A DNA stretch of 11,783 nt from Succinatimonas sp. UBA6849 (GTDB taxonomy: Bacteria; Pseudomonadota; Gammaproteobacteria; Enterobacterales; Succinivibrionaceae): contig DKDL01000088.1 in NCBI GenBank assembly GCA_002449335.1, positions 1 through 11,783 of the forward strand. Reading direction: 5' to 3'. The notes beneath the pieces are model-generated. The model saw only the letters and a list, made by a program, of their open reading frames with translations. It made no database searches and was not told where the DNA came from. Shown here one piece after another: positions 6,523 through 11,783 of this stretch. How positions within the stretch are numbered: the first letter of the stretch is position 1; every line of letters begins with the position of its first letter. The position numbers were made by a program, and so were the translations under genes.

Positions 6523-6567
6523 GACCATCTAACTTTCGATCATCTAACTTATGACCACATATCTTAT
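6523..6567. repeat. Three 15-base tandem repeats ahead of the aldo/keto reductase gene
   Basis: Three direct units of exactly 15 bases run from 6523 to 6567. The first two share 12 of their first 13 bases (GAYCATCTAACTT on the plus strand). The third (6553-6567) begins GACCA and ends TCTTAT but has drifted in the middle. They end about 17 bases upstream of the aldo/keto reductase start, in its leader or promoter. Regular spacing in a non-coding gap could mean repeated binding sites for a regulator or a recent small duplication. Confidence 0.6.
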
Positions 6568-6631
6568 GAATATCACTTCACGAATCTGTTGCCTTAAACA
6601 CAGGCTCTATCTACACTTACATTTTATAGCT

Positions 6632-7567
6632 TTAGTGTTCAGCTACGTTGATAAGCTCACCTTCATGCAGATATGAGTAAATGTTTCTTGCTGCAATCTT
6701 AATAATTCTGTTCACAGTCTCATCTAAAAAGAACCAGCCTGCTACATGAGGAGTCAGTAATAACTTTGGCTCACTCCAGAGAGGACTGTCTTTTGGCAGA
6801 GGCTCAGGTGTAGTTACATCGATAGCAGCACCTGCCAATTTACTGCTTCTCAAGGCACTTAATAGAGCTCCCTGATCGATAGCATCGCCACGACCTACAT
6901 TGATTAAATAAGCGCCATTTTTCATCATAGCGATGGTCTTTTCATTGATAAGATTTACAGTTTCCTTGCATGAAGGTAAAACCATAGCCACGATGTCAGC
7001 TTTTGGCAGAACTTTATCAAGATCTTTTAATGAATAAACCTCATCAACATAATCGGGCTTGTCTTTAACATTACGTCTTACACCGATGACTTTAGCAGCA
7101 CCCAGAGCTTTAATCTTTCTGGCATAGCTGCCACCGATATCACCTAAACCTAATACAGCTACAGTTGAATTCTCAACTGAGATGATCTTGCCACAATCTG
7201 ACCAGTCCTTATTTAACTGCTTGTCTCGATACTGCGGAAAGTGTCTGATGATTGAGAAGGTCATTGCAAGCATATGCTCACCTACAGCTGGGCTGAATGC
7301 ACCTACAGCAGTACACAACTTAACCTTTTTATCGAGTACTCCAACATAGTTATCAAAGCCAGCTGAATTTAGCTGTAAAAACTTTAAAGCTTTAGCTTCT
7401 TTAGTAAGAGATGGCGCAATATTACCTACAATGATCTCTTTGTCATAAACATCTTCAGCTGTAAGTTTGTTTTGATTCTTTACTGTGATTTCTACATCAC
7501 CAGATGAGCTTATTAGTTCTAACTGTTCAGGGGTTACATCAATACTTACTAATACTTTATGTGACAT
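6632..7567 (-). CDS. D-isomer-specific 2-hydroxyacid dehydrogenase
   Basis: A cytoplasmic NAD(P)-dependent dehydrogenase interconverting 2-keto acids and D-2-hydroxy acids. The 311 residues give the two-domain layout: a catalytic domain split between the first ~95 and last ~30 residues, with a Rossmann domain between. The nucleotide loop is GLGDIG at 140-145. The catalytic Arg226 (NVGRG), Glu255 (TTPEP) and His274 (LTPHVAG) are all in place. The second Rossmann strand ends in Val-Arg-Arg (163-165) instead of an acidic residue, suggesting NADP(H). Substrate cannot be read; glyoxylate/hydroxypyruvate reductase-like enzymes are the nearest broad group. Its AGGA ribosome binding site overlaps the end of the MocA-type gene 12 bases upstream, so the two are almost certainly co-transcribed. 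Confidence 0.92.
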   Translation of the reverse strand: MSHKVLVSIDVTPEQLELISSSGDVEITVKNQNKLTAEDVYDKEIIVGNIAPSLTKEAKALKFLQLNSAGFDNYVGVLDKKVKLCTAVGAFSPAVGEHMLAMTFSIIRHFPQYRDKQLNKDWSDCGKIISVENSTVAVLGLGDIGGSYARKIKALGAAKVIGVRRNVKDKPDYVDEVYSLKDLDKVLPKADIVAMVLPSCKETVNLINEKTIAMMKNGAYLINVGRGDAIDQGALLSALRSSKLAGAAIDVTTPEPLPKDSPLWSEPKLLLTPHVAGWFFLDETVNRIIKIAARNIYSYLHEGELINVAEH

Positions 7568-7579
7568 AATTAAATCCTT

Positions 7580-8569
7580 CTATTCAAATGGGTACTTGAT
7601 ACCTAACTGAGCTCTAATTGAGTCCATAAGTTGCATCATATATAAGGTACGTTCATGAGGCATTTGTGGGCACTCTATTTTGCCTTCTTCAATTGCCTTA
7701 ACACATGCTGATACCTCGTACTCGTAACCTGTCAGCTGTTTTGGACACTTAATTTCCTTGATGAGACTGTAGTTACTATCAAATACTTTCAATCCTTGTG
7801 GATTATTTACGTTATCTACCTGAATAAAACCTTTTTTACAATGGATCATGCCAAAGCGATCAGAGATGCCCATTGCACTTGAGCACAGAACAGCCATCAC
7901 ACCAGTTTTCTCATAGCAAAGAGTAATTGAGTTTGACATATCCACGCCTGAGGCATTCTTAATGCAGACAGCTTCAACGGTATCAGGATCACCTAAAATC
8001 ATGTTGGCAAAATTCAATGGATAAACACCAACATCTAAAAGAGCACCACCTGCCAATTCTGGTTTTACCAGACGAGGTACAGAGACAATGTCATAACCTA
8101 GGTTTGCTGTAAGCATAGTTACAGGACCTACGATACCAGAGTTAATGGTATCAGCTATGATTTTGCGCATAGGCTGATAGCGAGTCCAAATAGCTTCTGC
8201 TAGTAACAGTTTCTTCTCTTTAGCTAGATCAATTAACTCTTTAGCCTGTTTTGCATTAACGGTAAAAGCCTTTTCACAAAGAACATTCTTACCATGTTCT
8301 AGACATTTTTTAACTTCTTCAAAATGACAGGAATGAGGAGTTGCAATGTAGACTAAATCAATGTCTTTATCGTTATATAACTCATCATAAGAGCCATAGG
8401 CTTTTTCTACTTTAAATTCTTTGCAGAAACTTTGAGATTTCTCTTGTGAACGAGAGGCTGCAGCATACAGTTTGACACTTTTATCTCCTGACTTGTTCAT
8501 CTGCAGGATGGTACTTGCCATCACCTTGGCAATCATACCCAAACCTAAAATTCCAAAATTTATCGCCAT
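7580..8569 (-). CDS. Gfo/Idh/MocA-family oxidoreductase, dihydrodiol dehydrogenase-like
   Basis: An NAD(P)-dependent oxidoreductase of sugars or related polyols. From the ATG at 8567-8569 it has 329 residues. A Rossmann domain (about 1-120) carries GLGMIA at 9-14 and Ser39-Arg40 at the end of the second strand, favouring NADP(H). The catalytic lysine is Lys100 in CEKAF. The usual Asp-Gly-His motif of sugar dehydrogenases reads Asp179-Val-Gly-Val-Tyr183, the variant of the dihydrodiol dehydrogenase branch; EAIWTRYQP at 125-133 also fits that branch. A GTG at 8620 would add 17 residues unrelated to the family, whereas the chosen ATG follows AAGGAG at six bases. It opens a pair with the 2-hydroxyacid dehydrogenase, after a terminator that separates it from the Dabb gene. 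A possible -10 (TACAAT, minus strand, 8597-8602) lacks a clear -35. Confidence 0.92.
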   Translation of the reverse strand: MAINFGILGLGMIAKVMASTILQMNKSGDKSVKLYAAASRSQEKSQSFCKEFKVEKAYGSYDELYNDKDIDLVYIATPHSCHFEEVKKCLEHGKNVLCEKAFTVNAKQAKELIDLAKEKKLLLAEAIWTRYQPMRKIIADTINSGIVGPVTMLTANLGYDIVSVPRLVKPELAGGALLDVGVYPLNFANMILGDPDTVEAVCIKNASGVDMSNSITLCYEKTGVMAVLCSSAMGISDRFGMIHCKKGFIQVDNVNNPQGLKVFDSNYSLIKEIKCPKQLTGYEYEVSACVKAIEEGKIECPQMPHERTLYMMQLMDSIRAQLGIKYPFE

Positions 8570-8665
8570 AACAAACTCCTTACATCTTTCTAAATTATTG
8601 TATATGAACCTAAATTCCACAAGAAAATAAAAGGAAAAGTGCTAGCAAAATAGAAATTTATTTGT

Positions 8666-8707
8666 AAAAAAAAGATCTTGCTATCAATGTCTGACAACAA
8701 GATCTTT
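8666..8707 (-). terminator. Rho-independent terminator after the Dabb gene
   Basis: AAAGATCTTG (8671-8680) pairs perfectly with CAAGATCTTT (8698-8707) across a 17-base loop. Read on the minus strand the stem runs straight into eight T residues, so it ends transcripts coming from the Dabb gene before the MocA-type gene begins. Confidence 0.75.
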
Positions 8708-8736
8708 CTTTATTAGCAAATAAGATAGCCTTGTAA

Positions 8737-8770
8737 GTTTTGAGTTAACAGCTCAATGGCTACTCAAAAC
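8737..8770. other. Second hairpin downstream of the Dabb gene
   Basis: GTTTTGAGT (8737-8745) pairs perfectly with ACTCAAAAC (8762-8770). An inner AGC/GCT pair (8750-8752 with 8759-8761) lengthens the stem past a four-base bulge. It lies 25 bases beyond the Dabb stop and before the T-tailed terminator. Without a T run it is not itself a standard terminator; it may protect the 3' end of the transcript. Confidence 0.5.
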
Positions 8771-8795
8771 AGCTACCCTTCTACAAAATTGACTC

Positions 8796-9080
8796 TTATT
8801 CTTCGAAATCTACAGCTACACGCTCTAGAGCGATTTCATGACAAATGCTTGCAACAGCAAGGTGACGAGGATCGGTAGCATACTTGTTTAGATCTTCCAT
8901 GTTGTCAAACTCACAGATTAAAGTAGCGCTGAACTTCTCTTTTGGGTTTACATTAACGCCAGTCTGAAGTGATCTGATCACCTCAATCTGACCTACAAGA
9001 CCGTTCAATCCCTTAAGGAACTGATTCATTTTCTCTTCAGTACCCTCTTTGAATTTCCACATAACGATATGCTTAATCAT
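8796..9080 (-). CDS. Dabb (stress-responsive A/B barrel) domain protein
   Basis: A 94-residue single-domain protein of the dimeric alpha/beta-barrel (Dabb) type. Visible marks are the opening IKHIVMWKFKEG (2-13) with the conserved His4, a central beta strand ATLICEF (52-58) and YATDPRHLAV (67-76) matching the family's Y..HP.H region. Family members range from plant stress proteins to small enzymes such as cyclases, and function cannot be inferred from the domain alone. An ATG at 9122 would add 14 residues, but GGAG six bases before the ATG at 9080 and the family N-terminus support the shorter form. It stands alone on the minus strand, divergent from the YeiH-type gene, with its own probable promoter and terminator. 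Confidence 0.85.
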   Translation of the reverse strand: MIKHIVMWKFKEGTEEKMNQFLKGLNGLVGQIEVIRSLQTGVNVNPKEKFSATLICEFDNMEDLNKYATDPRHLAVASICHEIALERVAVDFEE

Positions 9081-9154
9081 ATAAACTCCAAATTTGAATC
9101 TCTTTGAAACTGTTATTAACATTCAGCAAGACTATTGCTTTCCTGCCTTAAAAT

Positions 9155-9183
9155 ATTTCAACACTTTTTAACTTTTTTGTCAA
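9155..9183 (-). promoter_or_regulatory. Putative promoter of the Dabb gene
   Basis: On the minus strand a perfect TTGACA (9178-9183) is followed by 17 bases and TGAAAT (9155-9160, four of six consensus bases). Transcription would start near 9148, leaving a leader of about 68 bases. Confidence 0.5.
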
Positions 9184-9203
9184 AATTGTCTATGTCAAAA
9201 TTG
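9178..9203. repeat. Direct repeat containing two TTGACA elements
   Basis: TGTCAAAATTG occurs perfectly at 9178-9188 and 9193-9203, a 15-base period. On the minus strand each copy reads CAATTTTGACA and so includes TTGACA. One copy supplies the proposed Dabb -35; the other may be a regulator site or a duplicate. Confidence 0.6.
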
Positions 9204-9307
9204 CAAAAGCCAGTTCTAAATATATTCAGCCTATCACTTGTGAATACTGTTCTTAAAGACTAAATACCAGGATGGTGGATTGATTGATTTGATTATTTGA
9301 TAAATAT

Positions 9308-9336
9308 GTTAACCACCTTTCAAAAAGGTGTATAAC
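9308..9336. promoter_or_regulatory. 29-base palindrome, candidate operator for the YeiH-type gene
   Basis: Two 13-base arms (9308-9320 and 9324-9336) around the spacer CAA match at 11 of 13 positions. The inner seven, CACCTTT with AAAGGTG, are perfect, as are the outer GTTA/TAAC. It ends about 110 bases upstream of the YeiH-type start and just upstream of its proposed promoter. No T run follows, so a protein-binding site is likelier than a terminator. The regulator is unknown and not encoded nearby. Confidence 0.6.
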
Positions 9337-9356
9337 AGTGTAAACAATCAAGCTTT

Positions 9357-9385
9357 TTAAAGCGGTTTTGCATACTTTATATAGT
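9357..9385 (+). promoter_or_regulatory. Weak candidate promoter of the YeiH-type gene
   Basis: TATAGT (9380-9385, five of six) stands 17 bases after TTAAAG (9357-9362, three of six). The weak -35 and the palindrome just upstream would suit an activated promoter. TAGAAT at 9385-9390 is an alternative -10. Confidence 0.3.
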
Positions 9386-9447
9386 AGAATGGGCCATGGC
9401 TTAATTTTTCTTTAACAACAAATTACCAACAATTAACTATAACTACT

Positions 9448-10485
9448 ATGAATTTTATAAAAACTAATATTGTAGGCATACTGTTATGCTTTCTAATCTC
9501 TCTCCTTGCTACCTATCTAGGTAGTCTGTATCCAATTGTAGGCGGACCTGTCTTTGCTATCCTATTAGGTATGATTATCTGTATGGTGGTGCCAATAAAG
9601 GGGATCATTCAGCCAGGTGTAAAATTCACTTCAAAGATCATTTTACAGACTGCAGTGGTACTTTTAGGTTTTGGTCTGAATCTTTTGGCAATTGCTAAGA
9701 CTGCTCAAGAGTCTTTACCAATTATCATCGCCACTATCGCCACCTCACTGATTATTTCATTTGTGATCTGCAAGTACATGAACATTCCTGCAAAGTTATG
9801 TACGCTTATAGGTGTAGGTTCATCTATTTGTGGAGGTTCAGCTATTGCAGCCACAGCTCCTGTAATTAAGGCTAATGACTCTGAGGTAGCTCAGGCAATC
9901 TCTGTAGTATTCTTCTTTAATGTGTTAGCTGCTTTATTGTTTCCAACGCTAGCTCAACACTTAGGTATATCTCATGACAGTATCGCTTTTGGTATTTTTG
10001 CAGGTACTGCTGTCAATGACACCTCATCTGTTACAGCAGTAGCTTCAACCTGGGATAGTATCTACTCATTAGGACACGCAACATTAGATAAAGCAGTTAC
10101 TGTAAAGCTCACAAGAACCTTAGCTATTATTCCTATTACTATCGTGCTCTCAGTTATCTTTGCAGCTCGTCATGATCTTACAATCAATCAGCAGGCATCA
10201 GGATTAAAGTTACATAAGCTTGTACCACGCTTTATCATTCTGTTTGTGCTGGCATCTCTTGTAACCTCAATTGCCATGTTATGTGGCGTATCTGCTGAAG
10301 TCTTTGTACCTTTAAAAGACTTAAGCAAGTTCTTTATCGTCATGGCAATGGCAGCCGTTGGACTTAACTGCAATCTCTTTATGTTAATAAAAACTGGCTC
10401 TACAGCTATCTTCTTAGGTATGTGCTGTTGGGTTGGTATTACTGTAGTCTGCCTGTTGTTGCAGTATGTGTTAGGTATCTGGTAA
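9448..10485 (+). CDS. yeiH: YeiH-family (UPF0324) inner-membrane protein
   Basis: A 345-residue polytopic membrane protein with about ten hydrophobic segments. It belongs to the UPF0324/YeiH family, sometimes called putative sulfate exporters; the substrate of most members is not established. The family signature GVGSSICGGSAIAATAPVIKA lies at 122-142, matching the corresponding segment of E. coli YeiH. A second conserved loop, FAGTAVNDTSSVTAVA (184-199), stands where E. coli has its GSTVHEVAQ segment. KLTR (220-223) and the late AMAAVGLN segment (300-307) also fit. No Shine-Dalgarno sequence precedes the ATG at 9448; the A/T-rich leader may be enough, and the start agrees in position with homologues. 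In E. coli a LysR-type gene (yeiE) is adjacent; none is present here, but a palindrome upstream suggests control. The gene ends at a strong terminator. Confidence 0.9.
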   Translation: MNFIKTNIVGILLCFLISLLATYLGSLYPIVGGPVFAILLGMIICMVVPIKGIIQPGVKFTSKIILQTAVVLLGFGLNLLAIAKTAQESLPIIIATIATSLIISFVICKYMNIPAKLCTLIGVGSSICGGSAIAATAPVIKANDSEVAQAISVVFFFNVLAALLFPTLAQHLGISHDSIAFGIFAGTAVNDTSSVTAVASTWDSIYSLGHATLDKAVTVKLTRTLAIIPITIVLSVIFAARHDLTINQQASGLKLHKLVPRFIILFVLASLVTSIAMLCGVSAEVFVPLKDLSKFFIVMAMAAVGLNCNLFMLIKTGSTAIFLGMCCWVGITVVCLLLQYVLGIW

Positions 10486-10514
10486 GAGTTAGAAAGTTAA
10501 CGACTAAAATGAGT

Positions 10515-10545
10515 AGGCCTTGCTAAAGCAAGGCCTTTTTATTTT
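10515..10545 (+). terminator. Rho-independent terminator of the YeiH-type gene
   Basis: AGGCCTTGC (10515-10523) pairs perfectly with GCAAGGCCT (10528-10536) around a TAAA loop, followed by TTTTATTTT. It begins 29 bases after the stop codon and also separates this gene from the convergent nitroreductase. Confidence 0.92.
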
Positions 10546-10558
10546 ATGAAAGCTTAGG

Positions 10559-11083
10559 TTATTCTACAAAATATGCCCAATGCTCTTTACGAGGAGCGCA
10601 CTTAGGTAAAGGACCGTCAGCATAACCTAAAGCTAAATGACCTACACCTTCGTAATCACCTTCAATACCTAACTTTTTAAAGATATCTTTGTATAGATCA
10701 CTGTCCATAGACTCCTTACAGCGGTGTATCCAGCAAGAACCAAGACCTAAGTCATGAGCTTCTAACATCATATTTCCTAGGACTAAAGAGCCATCATAGA
10801 CAGCTGTATTATTAGCTTTGTTAGCAGCTACAATTAAGATCACAGGAGCTCCATAGAAAGTATCAAAACCAGGACGTCCAAAGATCTCTGCATTTAATTT
10901 TGTGATCTTTTCACGAAGCTCTTTATTAGTAACAGCAATGATCACTGGAGATTGCTGTCCCCTACCGGTTGCAGCAAAGGTACCAGCTTCAATAACCTTT
11001 TCAATTAACTCACGTGGTACAGGATCTGTCTTATATTTTCTGACAGAACGACGTGTTTTAATATTTTCTAATACTGATGACAT
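10559..11083 (-). CDS. Small nitroreductase-family flavoprotein
   Basis: A 174-residue FMN-dependent NAD(P)H oxidoreductase of the nitroreductase superfamily, expected as a cytoplasmic homodimer. The FMN phosphate region RRSVRKY (11-17), the GQQSP loop (42-46), the long helix GSLVLGNMMLEAHDLGLGS (98-116) and GHLALGY (148-154) are all recognisable. The C-terminus carries an Arg-Lys pair (165-166) as in many compact members. Family enzymes reduce nitro compounds, quinones or enones; the natural substrate here is not evident. The start is supported by AAGGA six bases upstream. The gene lies 30 bases after the GNAT acetyltransferase gene on the same strand, so the two are probably co-transcribed, and it is convergent with the YeiH-type gene. 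Confidence 0.92.
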   Translation of the reverse strand: MSSVLENIKTRRSVRKYKTDPVPRELIEKVIEAGTFAATGRGQQSPVIIAVTNKELREKITKLNAEIFGRPGFDTFYGAPVILIVAANKANNTAVYDGSLVLGNMMLEAHDLGLGSCWIHRCKESMDSDLYKDIFKKLGIEGDYEGVGHLALGYADGPLPKCAPRKEHWAYFVE

Positions 11084-11113
11084 AATGAATCCTTAGATTG
11101 TGCTATGACAAAA

Positions 11114-11608
11114 TTAAACCAATAAATACAGATTAGTAATACCTAAAGACTGACCGAACTTAATCCCCACAGCAGGTAGGGTACCGCCATCTTTAAAGTT
11201 TAAAGAATTAAAAAGATTTAAAGACTTCTCATTGCTTGAGGTAATGACGGAGATGATATTGTGGATGTCAGAGCGCTCTTTAGCATAAGAGATCACATGA
11301 TTACAAAGAGCTCTGGCAATCCCCTGCTTACGAGCCTTTAAATCAACATAAATAGAGATTTCAACAGTTGTATCGAAAGCATCTTTGTCTCTATATGAGG
11401 ATAAAGAACAGTAAGCTAAGACGTTATCATTGTCATCAACTGCAACAAAGATGGGATGATTAGAAGTATTATGAGCATTAAACCATGCAATAGCTTTTTC
11501 TTTAGTTCTTACAATAGAATCAAAAGTAGCAACGCCATTTTCAATTTCATAGTTATAAATGTCATTAACAGCATCAATGTCAGCGTCGGTACATAAACGA
11601 ATTTTCAT
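11114..11608 (-). CDS. GNAT N-acetyltransferase (MnaT/phosphinothricin acetyltransferase-like)
   Basis: A 164-residue acetyl-CoA-dependent N-acetyltransferase of the group that includes E. coli MnaT (YncA) and phosphinothricin acetyltransferases, which act on amino acids and analogues such as methionine sulfoximine. The acetyl-CoA loop is RKQGIA at 93-98, following the beta strand VEISIYVD (82-89). Asn126 and Ser129 in the SSNEKSL segment match motif B. The C-terminal VGIKFGQSLGITNLYLL stretch (147-163) strongly resembles YncA. The start is certain: AAGGAG lies six bases before the ATG. It is the first protein gene downstream of the rRNA operon terminator, which ends about 45 bases upstream. 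I see no convincing promoter in that gap, so transcription may partly be read-through from the rRNA operon. Confidence 0.9.
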   Translation of the reverse strand: MKIRLCTDADIDAVNDIYNYEIENGVATFDSIVRTKEKAIAWFNAHNTSNHPIFVAVDDNDNVLAYCSLSSYRDKDAFDTTVEISIYVDLKARKQGIARALCNHVISYAKERSDIHNIISVITSSNEKSLNLFNSLNFKDGGTLPAVGIKFGQSLGITNLYLLV

Positions 11609-11651
11609 GAAGATCTCCTTTTTACAAAGGATAAATCATCTGGTTCAGAAA

Positions 11652-11685
11652 AGCAAAAACCCGTAACAGAAAACTGCTACGGGTT
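11652..11685 (-). terminator. rRNA operon terminator
   Basis: AACCCGTA (11658-11665) pairs with TACGGGTT (11678-11685); an inner CAG/CTG pair (11667-11669 with 11674-11676) extends the stem across one mismatch. On the minus strand the stem runs into TTTTTGCTTTT. It starts about 12 bases after the 5S rRNA end. Confidence 0.85.
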
Positions 11686-11697
11686 CTTAGAAAGGGA

Positions 11698-11783
11698 AGC
11701 CTGGCAGTGACCTACTCTCACACAAACGTACGTTGCACTACCATCGGCGTGACTGCATTTCACTTCTGTGTTCGGAATGGGAA
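11698..11783 (-). rRNA. rrf: 5S ribosomal RNA, 3' part, cut by the window edge
   Basis: Read on the minus strand, the last bases of the window hold the 3' part of 5S rRNA: the conserved CCGAACACAGAAGTGAAA region, CGCCGATGGTAGTG, GAGAGTAGG and the terminal CACTGCCAGGC that would pair with the 5' end. About 86 of the expected 115-120 bases are present; the 5' end, and presumably 23S rRNA beyond it, lie to the right of the window. The exact 3' end is uncertain by a few bases. The sequence is ordinary for a gammaproteobacterium. Confidence 0.95.

Larger units (their letters stand above)
9081..9447. other. Divergent intergenic region, 367 bases
   Basis: This gap separates the Dabb gene (minus) from the YeiH-type gene (plus) and holds no credible gene. 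From left to right it has the Dabb leader, a minus-strand promoter with a doubled TTGACA repeat (9155-9203), a featureless stretch, a TTGATT-rich tract (about 9277-9300), a 29-base palindrome (9308-9336), a weak plus-strand promoter (9357-9385) and an A/T-rich leader. The leader contains the small palindrome GCCATGGC (9393-9400) and a two-codon ATG-GCT-stop reading frame at 9396-9404. Confidence 0.6.

Noticed and set aside
8570..8620. GTG start adding 17 residues to the MocA-type protein
   Set aside because: The added residues are not family-like, and AAGGAG stands six bases before the internal ATG at 8569.
9081..9122. ATG at 9122 as start of the Dabb protein
   Set aside because: GGAG at the right distance from the ATG at 9080 and the conserved IKHIV N-terminus support the shorter protein.

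Overview
The window looks like ordinary chromosome from an AT-rich gammaproteobacterium. The 71-residue ribosomal protein S21 is nearly the enteric sequence, and it sits in the rpsU / tsaD / folB / uppP neighbourhood known from many gammaproteobacteria. The low GC and the gut-type secreted hydrolase would suit a Succinivibrionaceae-like anaerobe, but that placement is inference. I see no mobile element, phage gene, CRISPR array or tRNA. Most genes lie on the minus strand. The plus-strand exceptions are crcB, rpsU and a YeiH-type membrane protein.

Positions 1-3480: a minus-strand housekeeping run, dtd > tsaD > folB > folK > uppP. It covers D-aminoacyl-tRNA proofreading, the t6A tRNA modification, two steps of folate synthesis and recycling of the undecaprenyl carrier lipid. 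From folB to uppP the genes overlap or almost touch, so they are probably co-transcribed, and a strong hairpin at 18-53 closes the run. The folK product is a divergent member of its family.

Positions 3480-4375: the fluoride channel gene crcB, then rpsU with the clearest promoter of the window (TTTACA, 17 bases, TATAAT), a leader hairpin, a strong ribosome binding site and a terminator. The primase gene dnaG, the usual next gene after rpsU in enteric relatives, is not there. A convergent secreted alpha/beta hydrolase follows instead.

Positions 4376-9080: the minus-strand hydrolase, then three oxidoreductases: a YdhF-like aldo/keto reductase, a D-2-hydroxyacid dehydrogenase and a Gfo/Idh/MocA (dihydrodiol dehydrogenase-like) protein. 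The last two form a tight pair. After a terminator comes a small Dabb-domain protein with its own promoter region. In five genes the longest reading frame starts too early (folB, rpsU, aldo/keto reductase, MocA and Dabb). Shine-Dalgarno spacing or family alignment moves the start inward in each case; for folB this rests mainly on alignment.

Positions 9081-10550: a 367-base divergent intergenic region carrying a direct repeat with two TTGACA elements, a TTGATT-rich tract and a 29-base near-perfect palindrome. It leads into a UPF0324/YeiH-family membrane protein that ends at a strong terminator.

Positions 10559-11783: a small nitroreductase and a GNAT acetyltransferase on the minus strand, directly downstream of the end of an rRNA operon. 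The 3' part of 5S rRNA and its terminator are present, and the gene runs off the right edge.

No clearly new multi-gene system is visible. The points most worth a second look are the degenerate FolK, the loss of the rpsU-dnaG link, the three neighbouring NADP-type oxidoreductases with a 15-base triple repeat between them, and the palindrome upstream of the YeiH-type gene.
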